Counted from the first letter of the stretch, positions 1 to 13,235 are shown. The stretch is DNA of 64,000 bases from Alnus glutinosa (GCF_958979055.1 NC_084890.1:28317116-28381115); one strand, 5' to 3'. Notes: generated from the sequence alone by a model not told the origin. A program made the numbers and translations.

Positions 1-219
1 CTCGGCGGCTTCACTTTTTTCCTCATAACAACCCACTGATCTTTCATTCAAGATCGTTTGATTTTCTTCATTCTTGACCCCTTCAGTGAGTACCGTAAAA
101 AATCCCTCTTCAAGTTGGCGCATCAAATCAGCAAGAACAAGAGGCGCAGCATGATCTTGGCTTACAGTTCCATCTTCTTCCGGTACTGATAGACCGTGAG
201 TGGGATCCTCACTTGCCAT
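1..219 (-). CDS. 5' part of an unidentified gene, cut by the window edge
   Basis: A minus-strand reading frame begins with ATG at 219-217 and stays open for 73 codons to the window edge. It starts MASEDPTHGLSVPEEDG. The visible part is acidic and hydrophilic, with no signal peptide, membrane segment or motif I recognise. The start is supported by a good acceptor-like sequence (TTTTTACAG, exon beginning near 227) eight bases upstream, which suggests a 5'-UTR intron. A TATA-like box lies about 210 bases upstream. I do not recognise the family, and the rest of the protein is outside the window. Confidence 0.6.
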   Translation of the reverse strand, partial: MASEDPTHGLSVPEEDGTVSQDHAAPLVLADLMRQLEEGFFTVLTEGVKNEENQTILNERSVGCYEEKSEAAE

Positions 220-440
220 GGACGATCCTGTAAAAAGAAAATGAAGTTCATAAATCCAAAGAGACCTGAAAAACACCCAGAAGAAGATTACCCAGAAACT
301 AAATGTGAAAAGAAAGAAGATGGAGATATAATTGGAGTTCCATAGCGAAAGCTTTACTGTTTGTTTTTGCTGGTTTTCTTGAGGAAGAGAATATGAGCAA
401 TGGGAAAAATGAAATGGGGTTGGCGCCCTTTTATAACGAC
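220..440 (-). promoter_or_regulatory. leader and core promoter of the edge gene
   Basis: Read on the minus strand, TTATAAAAG (about 427-436) is a good TATA box. It is followed by a CT-rich leader and a possible leader intron: donor near 290 (TTTCTGG/GTAATC), acceptor at about 228-230. The assignment is inferred from spacing. Confidence 0.45.
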
Positions 441-1303
441 TAAAGTAGGGGTATTTTGGGAAAAATATAAGCGGAGGATAGGAGGTCTTTTTTTTATTTA
501 TCTATTTATTTATTTATTTATTTAATTTTTGTGACCAAAGTGTCCCGAGTTTCACCCCTACACTATCATTATGCAAACATATTTATCCAATTTTGGATTA
601 GCCCTAGTTCAAAAAAAAAATGTTCAAATATATTGTAAAGTCCAAGAATCAAATTACAGTTGAAGTCAATCGGTTAGTCACAATCGAAGATTATGACCTA
701 GCTAACTACAGTTGAAGCCTATTACTTACTCACAGTTGAAGAATATCACCTATTTATACTTGAAGTCTATCATAAGTAACCCTCGATGGATCATACTTGA
801 GTTCTTTTTTTCTTTTTCTTCTTCTTTTTAATTTTTAATTATTAAGTCAATATATTTTTGTAATTTTATAAAGATGTTAGGAGTATAAGGGACATTTTAT
901 TGACACTTTTTAAAATTTAAGGATATGATTACAAAACTGATAAAAAATTTGTAAGTTTTCCCTAATTTCTAACTTTTTTTTTTTTCTTTTTTTTTCTTTG
1001 TTACATGTGCACAGTACATTAGTACATGCAATTATCAAGATATGTTCCTGGAAGTGGTCTTTTAAGAGGATAATTGTACGAAAAGTGGAGTTTCAAACTC
1101 TTGACTTATGATATGTGAACAAGATAATTTTATACTCCACATCAATATTTTATTATTTTTACAATTTGATATGACTGTGTTAATTTACTGTTGAATATTT
1201 TTTAACAAGAGCTAATTTATAGATAGATTAACACTGTCACGTCAACATAATGAGATAGTTATAAAATATTGGTATAATATATAACATTCATTAGTGCAAT
1301 ATT
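441..1303. other. AT-rich spacer, no gene seen
   Basis: Contains TATT/TTTA simple repeats (about 490-530) and T-rich runs. A GTCACGTCAACATAATGAGATAG-like motif near 1,235 resembles MITE ends at 60.6-60.7 kb. No coding signal on either strand. Confidence 0.5.
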
Positions 1304-2290
1304 TTTTTTTTAGATACATGAGAAACAAATTACAACAAGATAGAAAAAACACAATAAGGGCAGGGCAACCCAAAATGAAACCTAAGAAAGAAAGTACGCG
1401 GGAGCAATGCTTTCGAAGATGTGAACCCAATAGCTCGAGGCACGGATGCCACAAAGCCGAGATCACCAATGAAGGTGATTTGAAAAGTGTATTGAGCCAC
1501 AAGGATCCAAACACCATTACAAACACCATTACATGTGTGAACATGGGGAGAATGATACAACAAATAAGCCCAAAAATACAATAAAACAAAAACACAAACA
1601 GCAGCAGTTGATCAGGTGGAATGGGAGCCATCCCTAAAGGCGCATGAGAGCCACGCGCCGCCAAAGGACGACCTCTCAACAACGGGAAGCACCGAAAATT
1701 TCTAGGACCACTGGGGGTTGAAGTGAAAGGTGGCAAAGAAAGTAGGCGTGAGTTCCACGCTCCGGTTGAGTCGAAGAGCTCTCTGGCGTGTGGGACGCAT
1801 GTGTCGACATCCAGGCGGTGGTGGAGGTAGAGAAGACTACCGGCAGACACTAGAGACGCCAGAGCACCCATTGCTGAAGAGCATGTTTTGTAAAAGATGA
1901 TGGAGTTGAATAGATCTAAATTCAAAGAACCAATTCAAAGCACCAATCCTAAAAATACAAATAACATGGTGGATGGAGGGGGATAGGACCAAAACAATCT
2001 ACTGGTTAGAGGAAAGCCAAGAAAAAACAGGAAAAGGGGGAGGATCCGGTACAAAGCTGGTTCGATGGGTAAGGATCCAGTGCGAAGCCGGCTCGAAGAT
2101 CTGAGAGAGAACTCTTAGATTTATTGGGTTATGGGGTAGTTGGGTGGTTGGAGGGATGGGGGGAGGGAGATGAAGAAGATGAAACGAATGGGAGAGAAGC
2201 ATGAAGTTTTCCTCCCATGGAGGACACACCAGCAGAAGGGGAGGGGAGTTGATGAGCAAAAATTGCCTTCTAGAGAGAAGGGAGAGTTTC
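1304..2290 (-). mobile_element. retroposon-like repeat, minus orientation
   Basis: The left end is a T run (1,303-1,312), which read on the minus strand is a short poly(A) tail after TTTCTCATGTATCT. The preceding 900 bases are GC-richer than their surroundings and look like a plant LINE 3'-UTR or other retroposon body. A 227-codon minus frame (1,242-1,925) runs through it, but its composition is low-complexity and hydrophobic and matches no family I know. No target-site duplication was found and the right boundary is a guess. Confidence 0.35.
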
Positions 2291-3557
2291 TCTCTCTTCT
2301 CTTAAGAGTTAGCTTTGTATCTTTACAACTCTAACAACTTTTTTTCTTTTTTCTTTTTTTCAAACTATTTATTATATCTATTTTCTACATTTGGATCTTA
2401 CATATCTAATGATTTATTTATTTATTTTTATTTTTTAAAAAAAAGTTGTTGGAATTGTACAGAAATTGTAAACGTCTTATCTCTCTATTTAATTCGGATC
2501 GAGAGAAAATGAGATACGATACGTTTACAGCTCTTATACAACCCTTTTTCAAATTAACCACTGGATCAGTTTTCTTATATGAGATCCTACATATCCAATA
2601 GTTAATTTTTTTTTTTTTTAAAATGCCTATAAGTTTGAGCGTAACCATGATATATTAGTAACTCATATTGGACTCAATTTTTTTTTTTTTAACTTACTCA
2701 ACACTCTTCTTCAACAAACCTCACTAAGCTAACAAAATAAAATGCAACTCCATTTGCTTTAGGTCTTATACCAATTGGTGCTATATTCACTACCAAAACA
2801 AAACAAAACAAAAAATACCAATTCCGACACCCAAAAGTGCCAGTAAATTAGATAAATGAATTTTTTTTTTTTTTTTTTTATTATATATCTCTTGTATATT
2901 TTTCATACGTCTCTTATCTAAATTAACCATTAAATCTGTAAGATCTACAAAGACTCACATGTAAATCCTACATATCTAATAATTAATTTATATATATAAC
3001 ATATCTCAGCAAATTATATGGCTATCTGCATCAGGGTCTCAGTAAAAATTAAAAGACAATGTGACTAGAGCTCCAAGGACTGGTTTTAATAGCCCCTTTG
3101 GTCGGGCCAAGTGAGCAAGACACAGTATTATTGATTCTCTCTTTCCTGCCAACCTCACTTGGATGGGTAGTGGGTTCAAACCGCAATCTCAAATGAGCCG
3201 CTGAAGGTTGCTTTTAATATTACAATCTTAAACAATTTATATTGCTTTTAATATTACACAGTATTAATATCACTTTTCAAATCTAACTATACTCTTCTTC
3301 CGATTAGGGGTGAAAAGGCTGCGTTTAACATCTGCATACTAACTACCCTAAACCGCAACGACATCGTTTTATATAAAATTTTAAATGACACCCTACATTC
3401 GCCCAAAAAAGAGATCCAATAAAGGCCCAACACCCAAAATTAGGCCTAAAATGTCCAAATTTTAAAAGCGCAGTGTGATTCTAACTTTAAATCGCCGCTA
3501 ATCGTAATCACATTTTCACCCCTACACGAGCGCCTGTCATATTCCTAGATAGTGTAA
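2291..3557. other. AT-rich spacer with a small inverted repeat
   Basis: ACAACTCTAACAACTTTTTT near 2,325 is mirrored by AAAAAAGTTGTTGGAATTGT near 2,442, giving arms of about 20 bases. This may be a MITE remnant. The rest holds T-runs and no gene. Confidence 0.4.
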
Positions 3558-5585
3558 ATGGTAATTATTGGTTTCGAAGAATTCTTTCAGTATAAAGAAG
3601 GCAATCTAATTGCAGTAATACGTCAAAATCAAATTTATTTCCTGCCCCGTAAACATCGATTTCATATCAAAATAGTCCCCTTCTACTACTACTCACTGCT
3701 GCCGGTAGAATGTGTTCATGTATTCTTGGATGGACCAATACCCACCCCCCACAAATATGAAGAGGGAAGAGTGAGGAGGAGAAGATTGAGGTTTATCCAT
3801 AGAAATTGGTTCTACTTTCTTGCATTTTAATGTTATTAAATCACACCAAAAATCAGCTTTGCATTAATGACAGGTTGAAATGTCATTGCCATTTAGATTA
3901 ACCGGGTAAAAACTTGATTAATGCAAATGGTAATCATGCATGAAAGAGAGGAATCGATGAAACTAAAGGTTATTTACCCCTACATAATTTCATCCAATAA
4001 GCACATATACATACACAAAACTCACTAACTTGTACAATTTCAAAGGGGAAACCCACTATCTGAATTGTACAAGCAATGGCAGCATCAAGTCAACAAAGCA
4101 TCTATTAAAAATGATCAAATCAATGTTATTAGCTCCACTAAGTGTTTGAAGATAAAAACACTACTAGCTGGATACTCTATTAGTTATATTACATAGAAAG
4201 CCATTGGTTAGTAGTCCGAAACAAGAAAATAAAAGTATACAAAAGTTGTAATAAATGGTAACAATCTGATTATCTCCAAATGAGATTACACAGGTAACTT
4301 TCTCAATGTTGCTTCAGATATTCAAAGCAACAACAACAACAAAAAAGATCAGAAAAATGCATTATATGTTACATACCTATACCTACAAACTTGTTATAAA
4401 GGTAAGTAGCAATAGAACTCCACGTACCTACTATTTTTCCCATTAGCAGATATTCTATTAGTCTTCCAATGACCTGCAGAAAAGGGTATACAAAATTGTG
4501 AAAGTGTAATAGATTATTAGATTCAGGCAGAAGATCATGACAAGCAGGCGATAATCAGCTAAATTATACACCCATAACTCATCATCTTTGTCTCTCCAAT
4601 AATTCTTCAGTGTAGTAGATGTGCAGTTTGGACCATTTTTCCCTTCACAATCTGCTCAATGGTCTCTCAACGGATTCGTTAACTCAGGAGCTGCTCCCAT
4701 CCATATAATTCTTGATCCTCAACTCAAACATAGATTCACATCTATATCACTACCCCTATCATCCATTTGCCCATGTATCATCTCATAAGTTTCTAATTCA
4801 AATTCATAGCAGTACTTTCACATGATCCAAGAGTAGAAACCTATAATCCACCATAGGCAGCCACATGAGGATTTTCAATAACAAGGTAAAAATTACTTGT
4901 TGAGAACACTAGGTCAGTCAGTTAAGCTCTGAACAGGGGAGCATAAATTTAATCTCTACTAGCATAATGCATATCAAACCCATACCTTCTTAATAAGAAA
5001 CAGTTTCCTCTCTATCTCTAACCCATTTGCCTAGTTTAATCTTTTCAATCTAATTAACTCAACTGAACCTTTATTCCAACTCCGTGTATTCAATTTAATT
5101 ACTGAAACAAAATATATCCTCAAATCTCTATTATGTTATCTAAGAGCAGTCCTGATGTGTCTACATATTGTTATATGTGTATTATCAAGGAATTAGCACA
5201 CAGAATCACCAACTCGCTACTTATGTAGAAGACACAGAAACGGGTTAAAAGAGTGTATATTACTCTGGTTACAACCAGCCTAATTTGCCCATAAAATCCC
5301 TCTATTTGCACTCTACCTCCCAACTCTCCAGCTATGCAACTAATTCAAAATCACTCTGCACTTATATCCTATGTGAAAACATATGTCCAACTGCAAGCTA
5401 GAGAGGACTGGAGTAATCCTAGTAAGGGATGCAATTCAGACAAAAAGCTAAGAACAGTTTTAAATATAGGATTGGAAATCATAACATAACAGAGTACATT
5501 TCAATAACAAGAAAATCAAAAATCAAATTCATGCAGAGAGAACAGAAAAGAGAAGATACTGTTGAACAAGAACAGTAGCTTCAAA

Positions 5586-5628
<43 letters not shown>

Positions 5629-6480
5629 TATCAACACCTAACAGGTCTTCAAAACAATCAAAGGTTTTTCTTATTTTTTTTATTTTTCCTGGGATAAGTA
5701 AGAATTTATTGCAGAAGCACAGAGAAGGGGGAACCCTAGAAAAGCTGGTAAAAAATAAATGAGGTTTACAACACCCATCCCAACATGGTGGACCTGAATC
5801 CCAACAAAAGCTATGGAAGAGTAGATTCTGGGTCATTCAAAAATATAATGTCACCAAACTATATGGAAGCAAAACTTCCCTTTTCACATGCGTGGAAAGA
5901 AATTTTATTGGTCATGAATCATGAAGACACGGTCCTTCTATATCTTGGACTCTCATTTGTATTTATACTGGGCTTTGCTCGTCTTTTGTACTTTCTAATT
6001 GCTATTGTTTATGTTTCGAATTTTAGCTTCTATAATATTTTCCCGACAGGTAACCATGCAATTGTCAAATGGATATTTGAAATAGCCCCAATTATTCTGA
6101 TCTTAGCGCTCAATTTTCTGGGATATTCTTTTTTTGATAACTAGCTTCTGAAAGAAATTTCATTGTGATTACTACCAGCTACCAGCTATTCTCAGAGAAT
6201 TTATGCTTTGAGCATTTTATTTCGTATCCACTGTACATTTCATGTGTCAGTGAAGGAAAAGATTGTAATCTTACCAAATGTACTTCCTAATCATTTGTGA
6301 ATATGAACAATGAATTTATGAAAAACCTCAAACAATATCACAGAAGCAATGAGGCAAGTAGAAAGGATAACATCATTGCTAGAGATTTCAAAGGCCCAAG
6401 TTTCAACTTCTTACTACAAGAATACACATAGTTTGCCTGTCTCTCTTCGGAAAAGATGGAAGCATAAAGAGCAAAAAGAA
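3558..6480. other. spacer without a recognised gene; poly(A) tract and LINE-like tail
   Basis: Open frames at 3,558-3,830 and 5,785-6,144 lack codon or family support. A 38-base A run lies at about 5,590-5,627. GATAAGTAAGAATTTATTG near 5,692 resembles the reverse complement of the LINE tails found elsewhere in this window, so part of 5.69-5.9 kb may be another truncated LINE copy. The 3' UTR of the phosphatase gene should extend leftward from 6,858 into this stretch, but I could not place its poly(A) site. Confidence 0.4.
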
Positions 6481-6858
6481 ACTATAACCAGGTCATAAGA
6501 TAGGAAAGAAAGCAGTAGTCTGCAAGAATTACATTTCATAATATGATAACAATTCATATACACCTCCTTACGAATAAAATAGCAACTTGAACTGTACATT
6601 TTAAATATATAAGTGAAAATCTCTATACTACCTTTCAACAAAATTAGACCAAGCACTCCATAGAGTTGTCAGCTGAGATGAGAAAAGGAAGGGAGAAGCA
6701 CTAAGAGCTGAACCAACAATTAGACAAGCAATAGTGGATCGTATAGCTAATTTGGAAATGGTATTGAGCACCTAAACTAGAAGCCAATTTTTGCTTTAAA
6801 ATAGACAGGATGGACAAGAAGCTGCTATATTCAAGCTAATGAGGAAAAAAAAAGGCTC

Positions 6859-9800
6859 TTATTCCTTGTTACCGAATCTCTTGGCAATGATCGTACGGAC
6901 ATCATCAGCATCAACCAGGGTCTCTAAGAAGGGAAGTAAAGAAACTAGTGCAGAGTCCGATGGATCATCAAACCAACTCTTTATAGGAATCCCATTATTG
7001 ACTTGCAACCGGAAAACCTGAAATTATCAAAACAAGAATGAGGCTTAAACAATCAAGCGTCCATCTGATAGAGACAACTTCTTTTCTTTTTGTTTTTTCC
7101 ACTTTCTGCCAACCTTTTCATTTTGGATAATATAGACACTATGTTCTCATGGAATACTAAGCAGATAATATAGACGCTGGTTTCTCATGTCAATATTAAG
7201 CACATTCAAGACCTTATTCAGTTTCTCTATCTTCCTTTTAGAGCAATCTAACCTTTGCCTAAGCTGGCTAGCCCAGAAATCTTTGCCTTCCTACATTTTA
7301 ACCTGATATGTTACTAAACTCTAGTATGAATTTCCTGCCTAAATATAAGCATTTCCATCAAACCGAAATTCGCACTGTCCAACTAAATCTAAGTTGGTAT
7401 CCCAATATAATTTGACATCACAAGTCCCATCAACCTAAACAACAAAGCATACTGGGAAAGAGCTCAACGCCTCAAAAACAAAACTTCAACAACAGAAAGC
7501 AAGAAATTTAACAAAAAAGGGGAGGTAGCCAAGGGTCAAATTATTTTGACAAAATGGGCAGGTGATGTACCTGAGGAGAATTATCAATTATGGCAACTTT
7601 TGCAAGATCAACACCTAAAACTATCAAATCTTTAGTGTAACTGCCATCTGCAAAAATGCACGATTCACGGTAAACTCGGCGAGATATAAGCTTCCCATCT
7701 GGATCCAGTATATCAAGAAGTTGTTCTGCGTAAATGCTTTGGCTTGCAGTAAAAATAACAACTTCAAACATCTCCGCAACTCTCTCCAAGAACTTATGAA
7801 GATAAGGCCTTTGTTTTACATATACAGTGTGCTCTTTCATGTTGAAGAAAACAGTGAAGGTGAAGTCTGCATCTTCGCGGTGTTCTAATGTAGAGTGGAC
7901 AAGTGTTTCTGCATATAAGAAAGCAGGTTGGCCAAGCATCAATAAAAATCACTTAAAAAGAAATGACACTGTAACTGCACTACAGTGTCAAATATTTATC
8001 AAAAAACACTACGCTAAACAAATATTAAAGTAAGAACTACTCTCAGATCCCAAGTTGAATCATAAATTAAGGTGTGTGTCACAACAGAGGCCCAGATTAT
8101 ACAAGTCTCTTAGCATAACTCTTTCATAATATCAAGAACTTTTTTAAATATTTATCCTATAATGGTTCCCAAAAGCACTTTGTTAATCTTTAACCAGGAA
8201 AAAAAAAATTAAACATTCAAAAACAATTCTCAATACATTCCAAATTTTTCCAAAATCATATATACATACGCATACATATAAACATCTAGACATATAAATA
8301 ATTCATAACTTTATGCCTGCTTTCTACAATATTTTCCTAATCAACTCTCAAATTCTACATGAACTCAGAGGTTTTCAACTTATTAGGCCGAACAGTCAAC
8401 TAAATTTATGTTGGAAATAAATGCAAAGTCACTTGAATAAACACAGTTCACACAACAGTGTCATCTTGAGAGCTTTCTGATGTTTCCTCGTAGACAAAGT
8501 GACATGTACACTGCATCTGAAACTTGAGCCACCAAAGCATGATGGTCAACAATGGATACCATCCCAAATAGCGTAGCTGAGACGGGTGACTTCAGTTAGA
8601 TCCTCAAAGCCAAATCTAGGACCAACTGTTCATTATGTTCACTTTCATTAGCTTTTAAATTTTAGTTCTCATCTTTTTAATAACCACAAATGACCATCTA
8701 TAGGAATGTAGGGGCGCCTTACGCTTTCATTTCAATAAAATTTTACTTATCAAAAAAAAATGACCATCTATAGGAGGAATCCTATAACAATTGTATAAAT
8801 GAGTTTCATTAAGTACTAATCCTATTAATTTAAGAAATATTTGATCATACTAAATGATGTTGACAAGATGGTGTCAGTACTAGCATATGAATTGGAACAA
8901 TAGATCCCAAATTAATCAAAGTTCATAGCATATGCACTGGAAATATTGAGATATCACGCTAAACGAAAGCAGGATAACATAAGGATAATGGGACAGATAT
9001 GAATGATTCAATTTCCATACCATCCAAATCAAGTACTAGTGTTACACGTTTCCTGTTTTGAGTTTCCTCTGGCAATATAGTGGGCTGAAAGTTTGCTACC
9101 ACATCTGAGAGTTCCGGTAAATTTTTTATGAACACCTGTGGATCAAAGCACTCTCCCTGATCTGCATCATAGTTAGCATCAAATTCCTGGTTGCAGGATC
9201 TCATTTGGTCAATAGCTAGGTACAAGCTAGTATCATCGGAACCCAACATGGCTTCTTCACATGATTTAGCATGGTTAATATCGCTGGTTTTAACAGTGTC
9301 CTCGAGGAAGGGTAGCATCATATATTGCTCGGCCACATCAAACAACAAACTAGGCTCAGCACATTTATAATCAAGAAAACAATTTGCCTCACTATGATCA
9401 TCATCAAATGCAGTTCCATTGTAGGGTAAGCTAGCAACAATCATATCAGAGACGTAGAAATCTGAAACATCACAACTTTGGTAGTCAGATGAGCTTCTGT
9501 TATAGTCACTCTCACTAGCTCCCAACCCTGGCATGTCAGGATCTTTGTTGTTCCCTAAAGAATATTAAGAAAAAGGTTGATCAGATTCAATCTCTTCACA
9601 AAAAAAATGTAGATGTTGCTAATTTGACATATTCAAGATATGTAAACAGCAGATGAAATGCACAATTTTTATGATTACTTTTCCAAAGGCAACTTGGGGT
9701 TCATGCTCCAAACAGAGCATGTATACTGCCAGAATTTTGTTTAAACTTGAAAAATATATCTTTACTATTTGTTCTAGCAGTGAAAAGTAGTGAAAAACAA

Positions 9801-12487
9801 TAATTCATTTTATAAAGTCGGGATTTTGAGAAGCTGCAAAAACACGTGCCATATCCCCCCCATCAATCCAAAACATTTTTGAAGAATCAAATTTTATATG
9901 GTCACATTCATCAAGAAAGAATTCTCTTGCATTGAGGAGAATAAACATACGGAGAAAAGAAATTTGTAGAACTTGGTCCACGTGCATGAAGCGGATATGG
10001 TAATATTGTCAATCAAAAGAACATTCGCATCTGCTAGTTTCTTTTTCTTTTTTTAATGTCCTACTTTCAGTAATACATCCATGGTATATTATATTATTAT
10101 TATTATTAGTTGTAAAATAAACAAATATCAGTGTCAAGTGAAAAGAAACTATTGTTCAATTCTGGTAGGGGTTTCACCAGAAAACTTATGAGAATGTCAC
10201 GACCATCCCACTTACGGAGGATGGGAAACATACTAGATCAATATTAAGTGTTCAACTTCTCATTAAAGGGGTTTTTACTTGCATACTTCCTGCCTATTAG
10301 GGTTGTGTCCTTCTGCACTTTTAATGAAATGCATCTTATAAAAAATAAAAATAAAAAGTGTTCAACCAACAAAATTGCAGGTCATACCTGCATCATCATC
10401 AGCTTTTGGTTCAGTATGGTTGGCAATGGGATCCAAAGCAGGAGAGAAAATCGTCTCTAGGTTTGAATTGTGGGTAGATTCCTGCAAATTACCAAACCAC
10501 TGTTGTTACATTACCACATGAATAGACAAAGAAGAATACAAGACAAAATAAGATCATGATAGAAGGACATTGAGGAGAATATTCATGACTATGGTTACAT
10601 TTGGTACACGGAATGGCTATTCTATTAAGAAAATGAATAGTTTTTGGGGTTAAATACCCTTTTGCCTCCTGTAGTTTTAAATCTTTATTTTTTGTCCCCT
10701 ATACTTTCATTTTTATCACAGATGGTACCTGTGCCTTTGGGAAAAGACGGAAATGGTACCTCCATCCATTTTTTTGTCCAAAACCGACGGATTTCCACGT
10801 CAGCAACACGTGGTGTGTATATATATATATTTAAAAAAAAATTGACAAAGAAGAACCTTAATCTTGTGCTTAAATCACCTCCGCATTAAAAAAAAATAGA
10901 AATATTATATATCAGAAAAGAAAATAAGAGAAACTGGAATTATGATTAAAGGAATCTTTATTGAATAGACAAACCGTTAATTAGAAGAAGAAAGAATAAA
11001 ATAAAAAATACGGTATTCATAAGACACACACAAACATATAAATATCAAATAAAATGATGTCACAAACTGATCTACTAACAGATAGCAAAGAGAGACACTT
11101 ATGAATCCACATACACCTTACACACTCCAATGCATCAACTCCATGCCAATGTTTAAAAATGGGCCAAAAACAAAGTAAAATTCTAGTAGAAAATGATTAA
11201 TTTATCTCAAGCAGATTCAGTAACTAGTGTCAGGGAATCCTTTTTTTTTTTTGTTTTTTTGATAAGCAACTACTGTCAGGGGATCCTAAGTGACAAACTG
11301 CAGAAATACATTCTGGTCAATTGAAATTAACACTTTACCATTCTCCCAATAGTTGCAGAATCAACAAAAAATGATGGCTGGTTCTGAAACTGAGAATTTT
11401 CTTCTTCCAGAAATTCTTCATGGTCAATGGCTCCATCACTTTCGATGTTCTTTATGGACACTTGTGCGCTCGAAGAAACTATAAGAAAGATAAGGAGCAT
11501 TTAAAATAAGAACTTCAGATGAACTTAAATAAGCATCTCTAGTTACAAAACTACGAAATAAATCAGCCCATAACACATGTAAATGATACTACTCATTGTT
11601 TGTATAATCGGATTGGACTGATACAAAAAGAAACACAAACACATCACAAAGTCAATTATAATCAGTCTACAACTTATTCAAAAAGTAAATTCACTTCTTT
11701 TCTTCAAAATGATAGACAAATATATTTGCAAAGAAAAGGATTATAATATAGTGGAAACTAAGGGGACATTTCAAAGCCACATTTTTTTGCCTTTAATAAC
11801 TTTTAGTGCTTTGTGAGCTCTTTTATCCTTCTAAACAAGTCTTTCTTTAAGTTGTGTTTGAAGCATAACAGCATTCATATTTATCTCTTTTAAATTCAAA
11901 GCAGACCAATTATGCGGAAACTTTATGAGTTTTGAATAGATAAATAAAGGTAAAATCTTATAAACTAAAAAAATAAGCGTTAGAACTACGATCTTCAAAC
12001 AATAAGAGACACTAACATTGTGCTATATTTTATTTTATGTTGGTGTAAAATAAAAATATGCAACTCTAATAACACTATGACAAAGATACATGTTAGGCTT
12101 CAAAATGAAACTTTCAAACAATCTCCTGAGCCATGTGATACATGGTTCACACTCTGTGAATCAATGAATGGACTTTAGTAGTTTATCATATGGTTCAAAC
12201 TGGACCTACACCAAATATCTAAAACAGAAAGGCAGTGTGAAAGAACTTGAAAAACCTTGATATTAAATGCATAACAGCTTATTTGAGAACATTGGCCTTT
12301 CTTAGAGTAGTTGCTTACCATCCTGACATTCATGAATACATGTGTCAAAATCTGCTGTGTGTTCAGAAATCCTGACATATGAGCATGATTTTTTGGAAAT
12401 TGTACTTGACTTTTGACATACATGAAGACCATTTTTTTCTTTGAAACAGCCCATGCTCAGTTTGGTCTTCATTTTTAATGAGGGCAT
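6859..12487 (-). CDS. SSP4: SCP1-like small CTD phosphatase, SSP4 type
   Basis: Six coding exons on the minus strand: 12487-12319, 11478-11339, 10481-10388, 9554-9021, 7908-7571 and 7017-6859. All have GT-AG borders and consistent phases and give 477 aa, close to Arabidopsis SSP4/SSP5 (about 455 aa, from memory). The first residues MPSLKMKTK are typical of this family. The N-terminal 300 residues are acidic and probably disordered. Residues about 305-465 form the FCP1/SCP phosphatase domain with the DxDxT motif DLDETLVHS (residues 310-318), RQRP-like QRPYLHKFLERV, VIFTAS, LDILDPDG and VAIIDNSPQV. The family removes phosphate from the RNA polymerase II C-terminal domain in the nucleus by way of the first Asp. 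The reading frame appears intact. Two tiny LINE insertions lie in its introns. Confidence 0.93.
8688..8775 (+). mobile_element. 52-bp LINE-tail insertion with 18-bp target-site duplication
   Basis: AAATGACCATCTATAGGA occurs at 8688-8705 and again at 8758-8775. Between them are only 52 bases, GGGGCGCCTTACGCTTTC followed by AATAAAATTTTACTTATC and an A tail. This matches the 3' ends of the LINE tails at 15.27 kb and 23.65 kb. It lies in the phosphatase intron 7909-9020. Confidence 0.85.
10246..10366 (+). mobile_element. 99-bp LINE-tail insertion with 11-bp target-site duplication
   Basis: AAGTGTTCAAC at 10246-10256 is repeated at 10356-10366. The insert has TACTTCCTG, ATTAGGGTTGTGTCC and TTATAAAAAATAAAAATAAAA, the same order of motifs as the 3' end of the full LINE at 15.27 kb read on its own strand. 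It is in the phosphatase intron 9555-10387. Confidence 0.78.
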
Positions 12488-12929
12488 TTGATCTGTACTT
12501 TGGATATGTACTGCAACCTTGATTTGGGAACATCAGTGGGAAACAACACCCTCTAAACAATCAAACCAGCACCAGAGACTGTATCATGAAAATGATAAAG
12601 ATAGAGACAAGTCAAGAACAAAAAAAAAAAAGACAGATGTGAAGCAACCAGTAGAAACAATGGAAATGCATTAAAAGAATCAGTTAAAGAATCAGCGTTT
12701 CAATCAGAATTATGTGATACAATATATAAGCATTCAAAAATATGTTAAAAGAATCAGTTCTAAGAACTTCAGTCACCAATATATAAGCAAATTAACTTGC
12801 AGAAAAATAATTTACATGAGATTATTCACGAAGTAAGCAAAGGAAGCAAGGCAAAGCATCGATAAAATTTATCCCTCGAAGCTTAAATTAATCACCACAA
12901 TCATCATACCCAAAACCAACACTAGCCAA

Positions 12930-13235
12930 GTCAAAGAACACGTTAGCCAGCCAGAATGCGTAATAAAATCGGTGCCCTCAGGAGTCCATCTTTAGCATGC
13001 CAAAAATTGATTCCATGTCCTTCAAAAATTGGGAAAAGGGGGTGCTACTCTCTAAGCACAACAAATCTCCACTTCCAATAATGCCTCTTCAAGTTGCAAA
13101 AATCTCTATAACTGAGTTTGGCATGATTCACTACACCCCACAAAGATGGAGAAGACAAATGTCCAAAAGCACCAAGCTACCAGATAATGTAATAGCAAGT
13201 GATGAACCATCTCTCCATCCCATCTACGCATAACA
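12930..13235 (-). mobile_element. degraded LINE fragment (zf-RVT end) in the phosphatase leader intron
   Basis: The minus strand, with stops and frame changes, reads pieces such as VIEIFAT and FWHAKDGLL together with an HLLLHY stretch. These resemble the zinc-knuckle region after the reverse transcriptase of plant L1 elements. Several tryptophan positions read TGA or TAG. The boundaries are approximate and no duplication was found. Confidence 0.45.

Noticed and set aside
1242..1925. A 227-codon minus frame as a gene
   Set aside because: It lies in a retroposon-like segment, crosses its poly(A) tail and has no recognisable domain or splice context.
3070..3230. A tRNA or SINE suggested by GGGTTCAAACC near 3,170
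   Set aside because: No matching box A at the right distance and no cloverleaf can be formed.
5785..6144. A 119-codon plus frame with hydrophobic segments as a membrane protein
   Set aside because: It overlaps a LINE-like tail, has AT-driven hydrophobicity and lies antisense downstream of the phosphatase gene. No family match.
9805..9987. A minus-strand 60-codon frame as an extra phosphatase exon
   Set aside because: The flanking exons 10481-10388 and 9554-9021 join in phase without it and it resembles no part of the SSP family.
12997..13233. A 78-codon plus frame as a gene
   Set aside because: It is the shadow of a degraded minus-strand LINE zinc-knuckle region.
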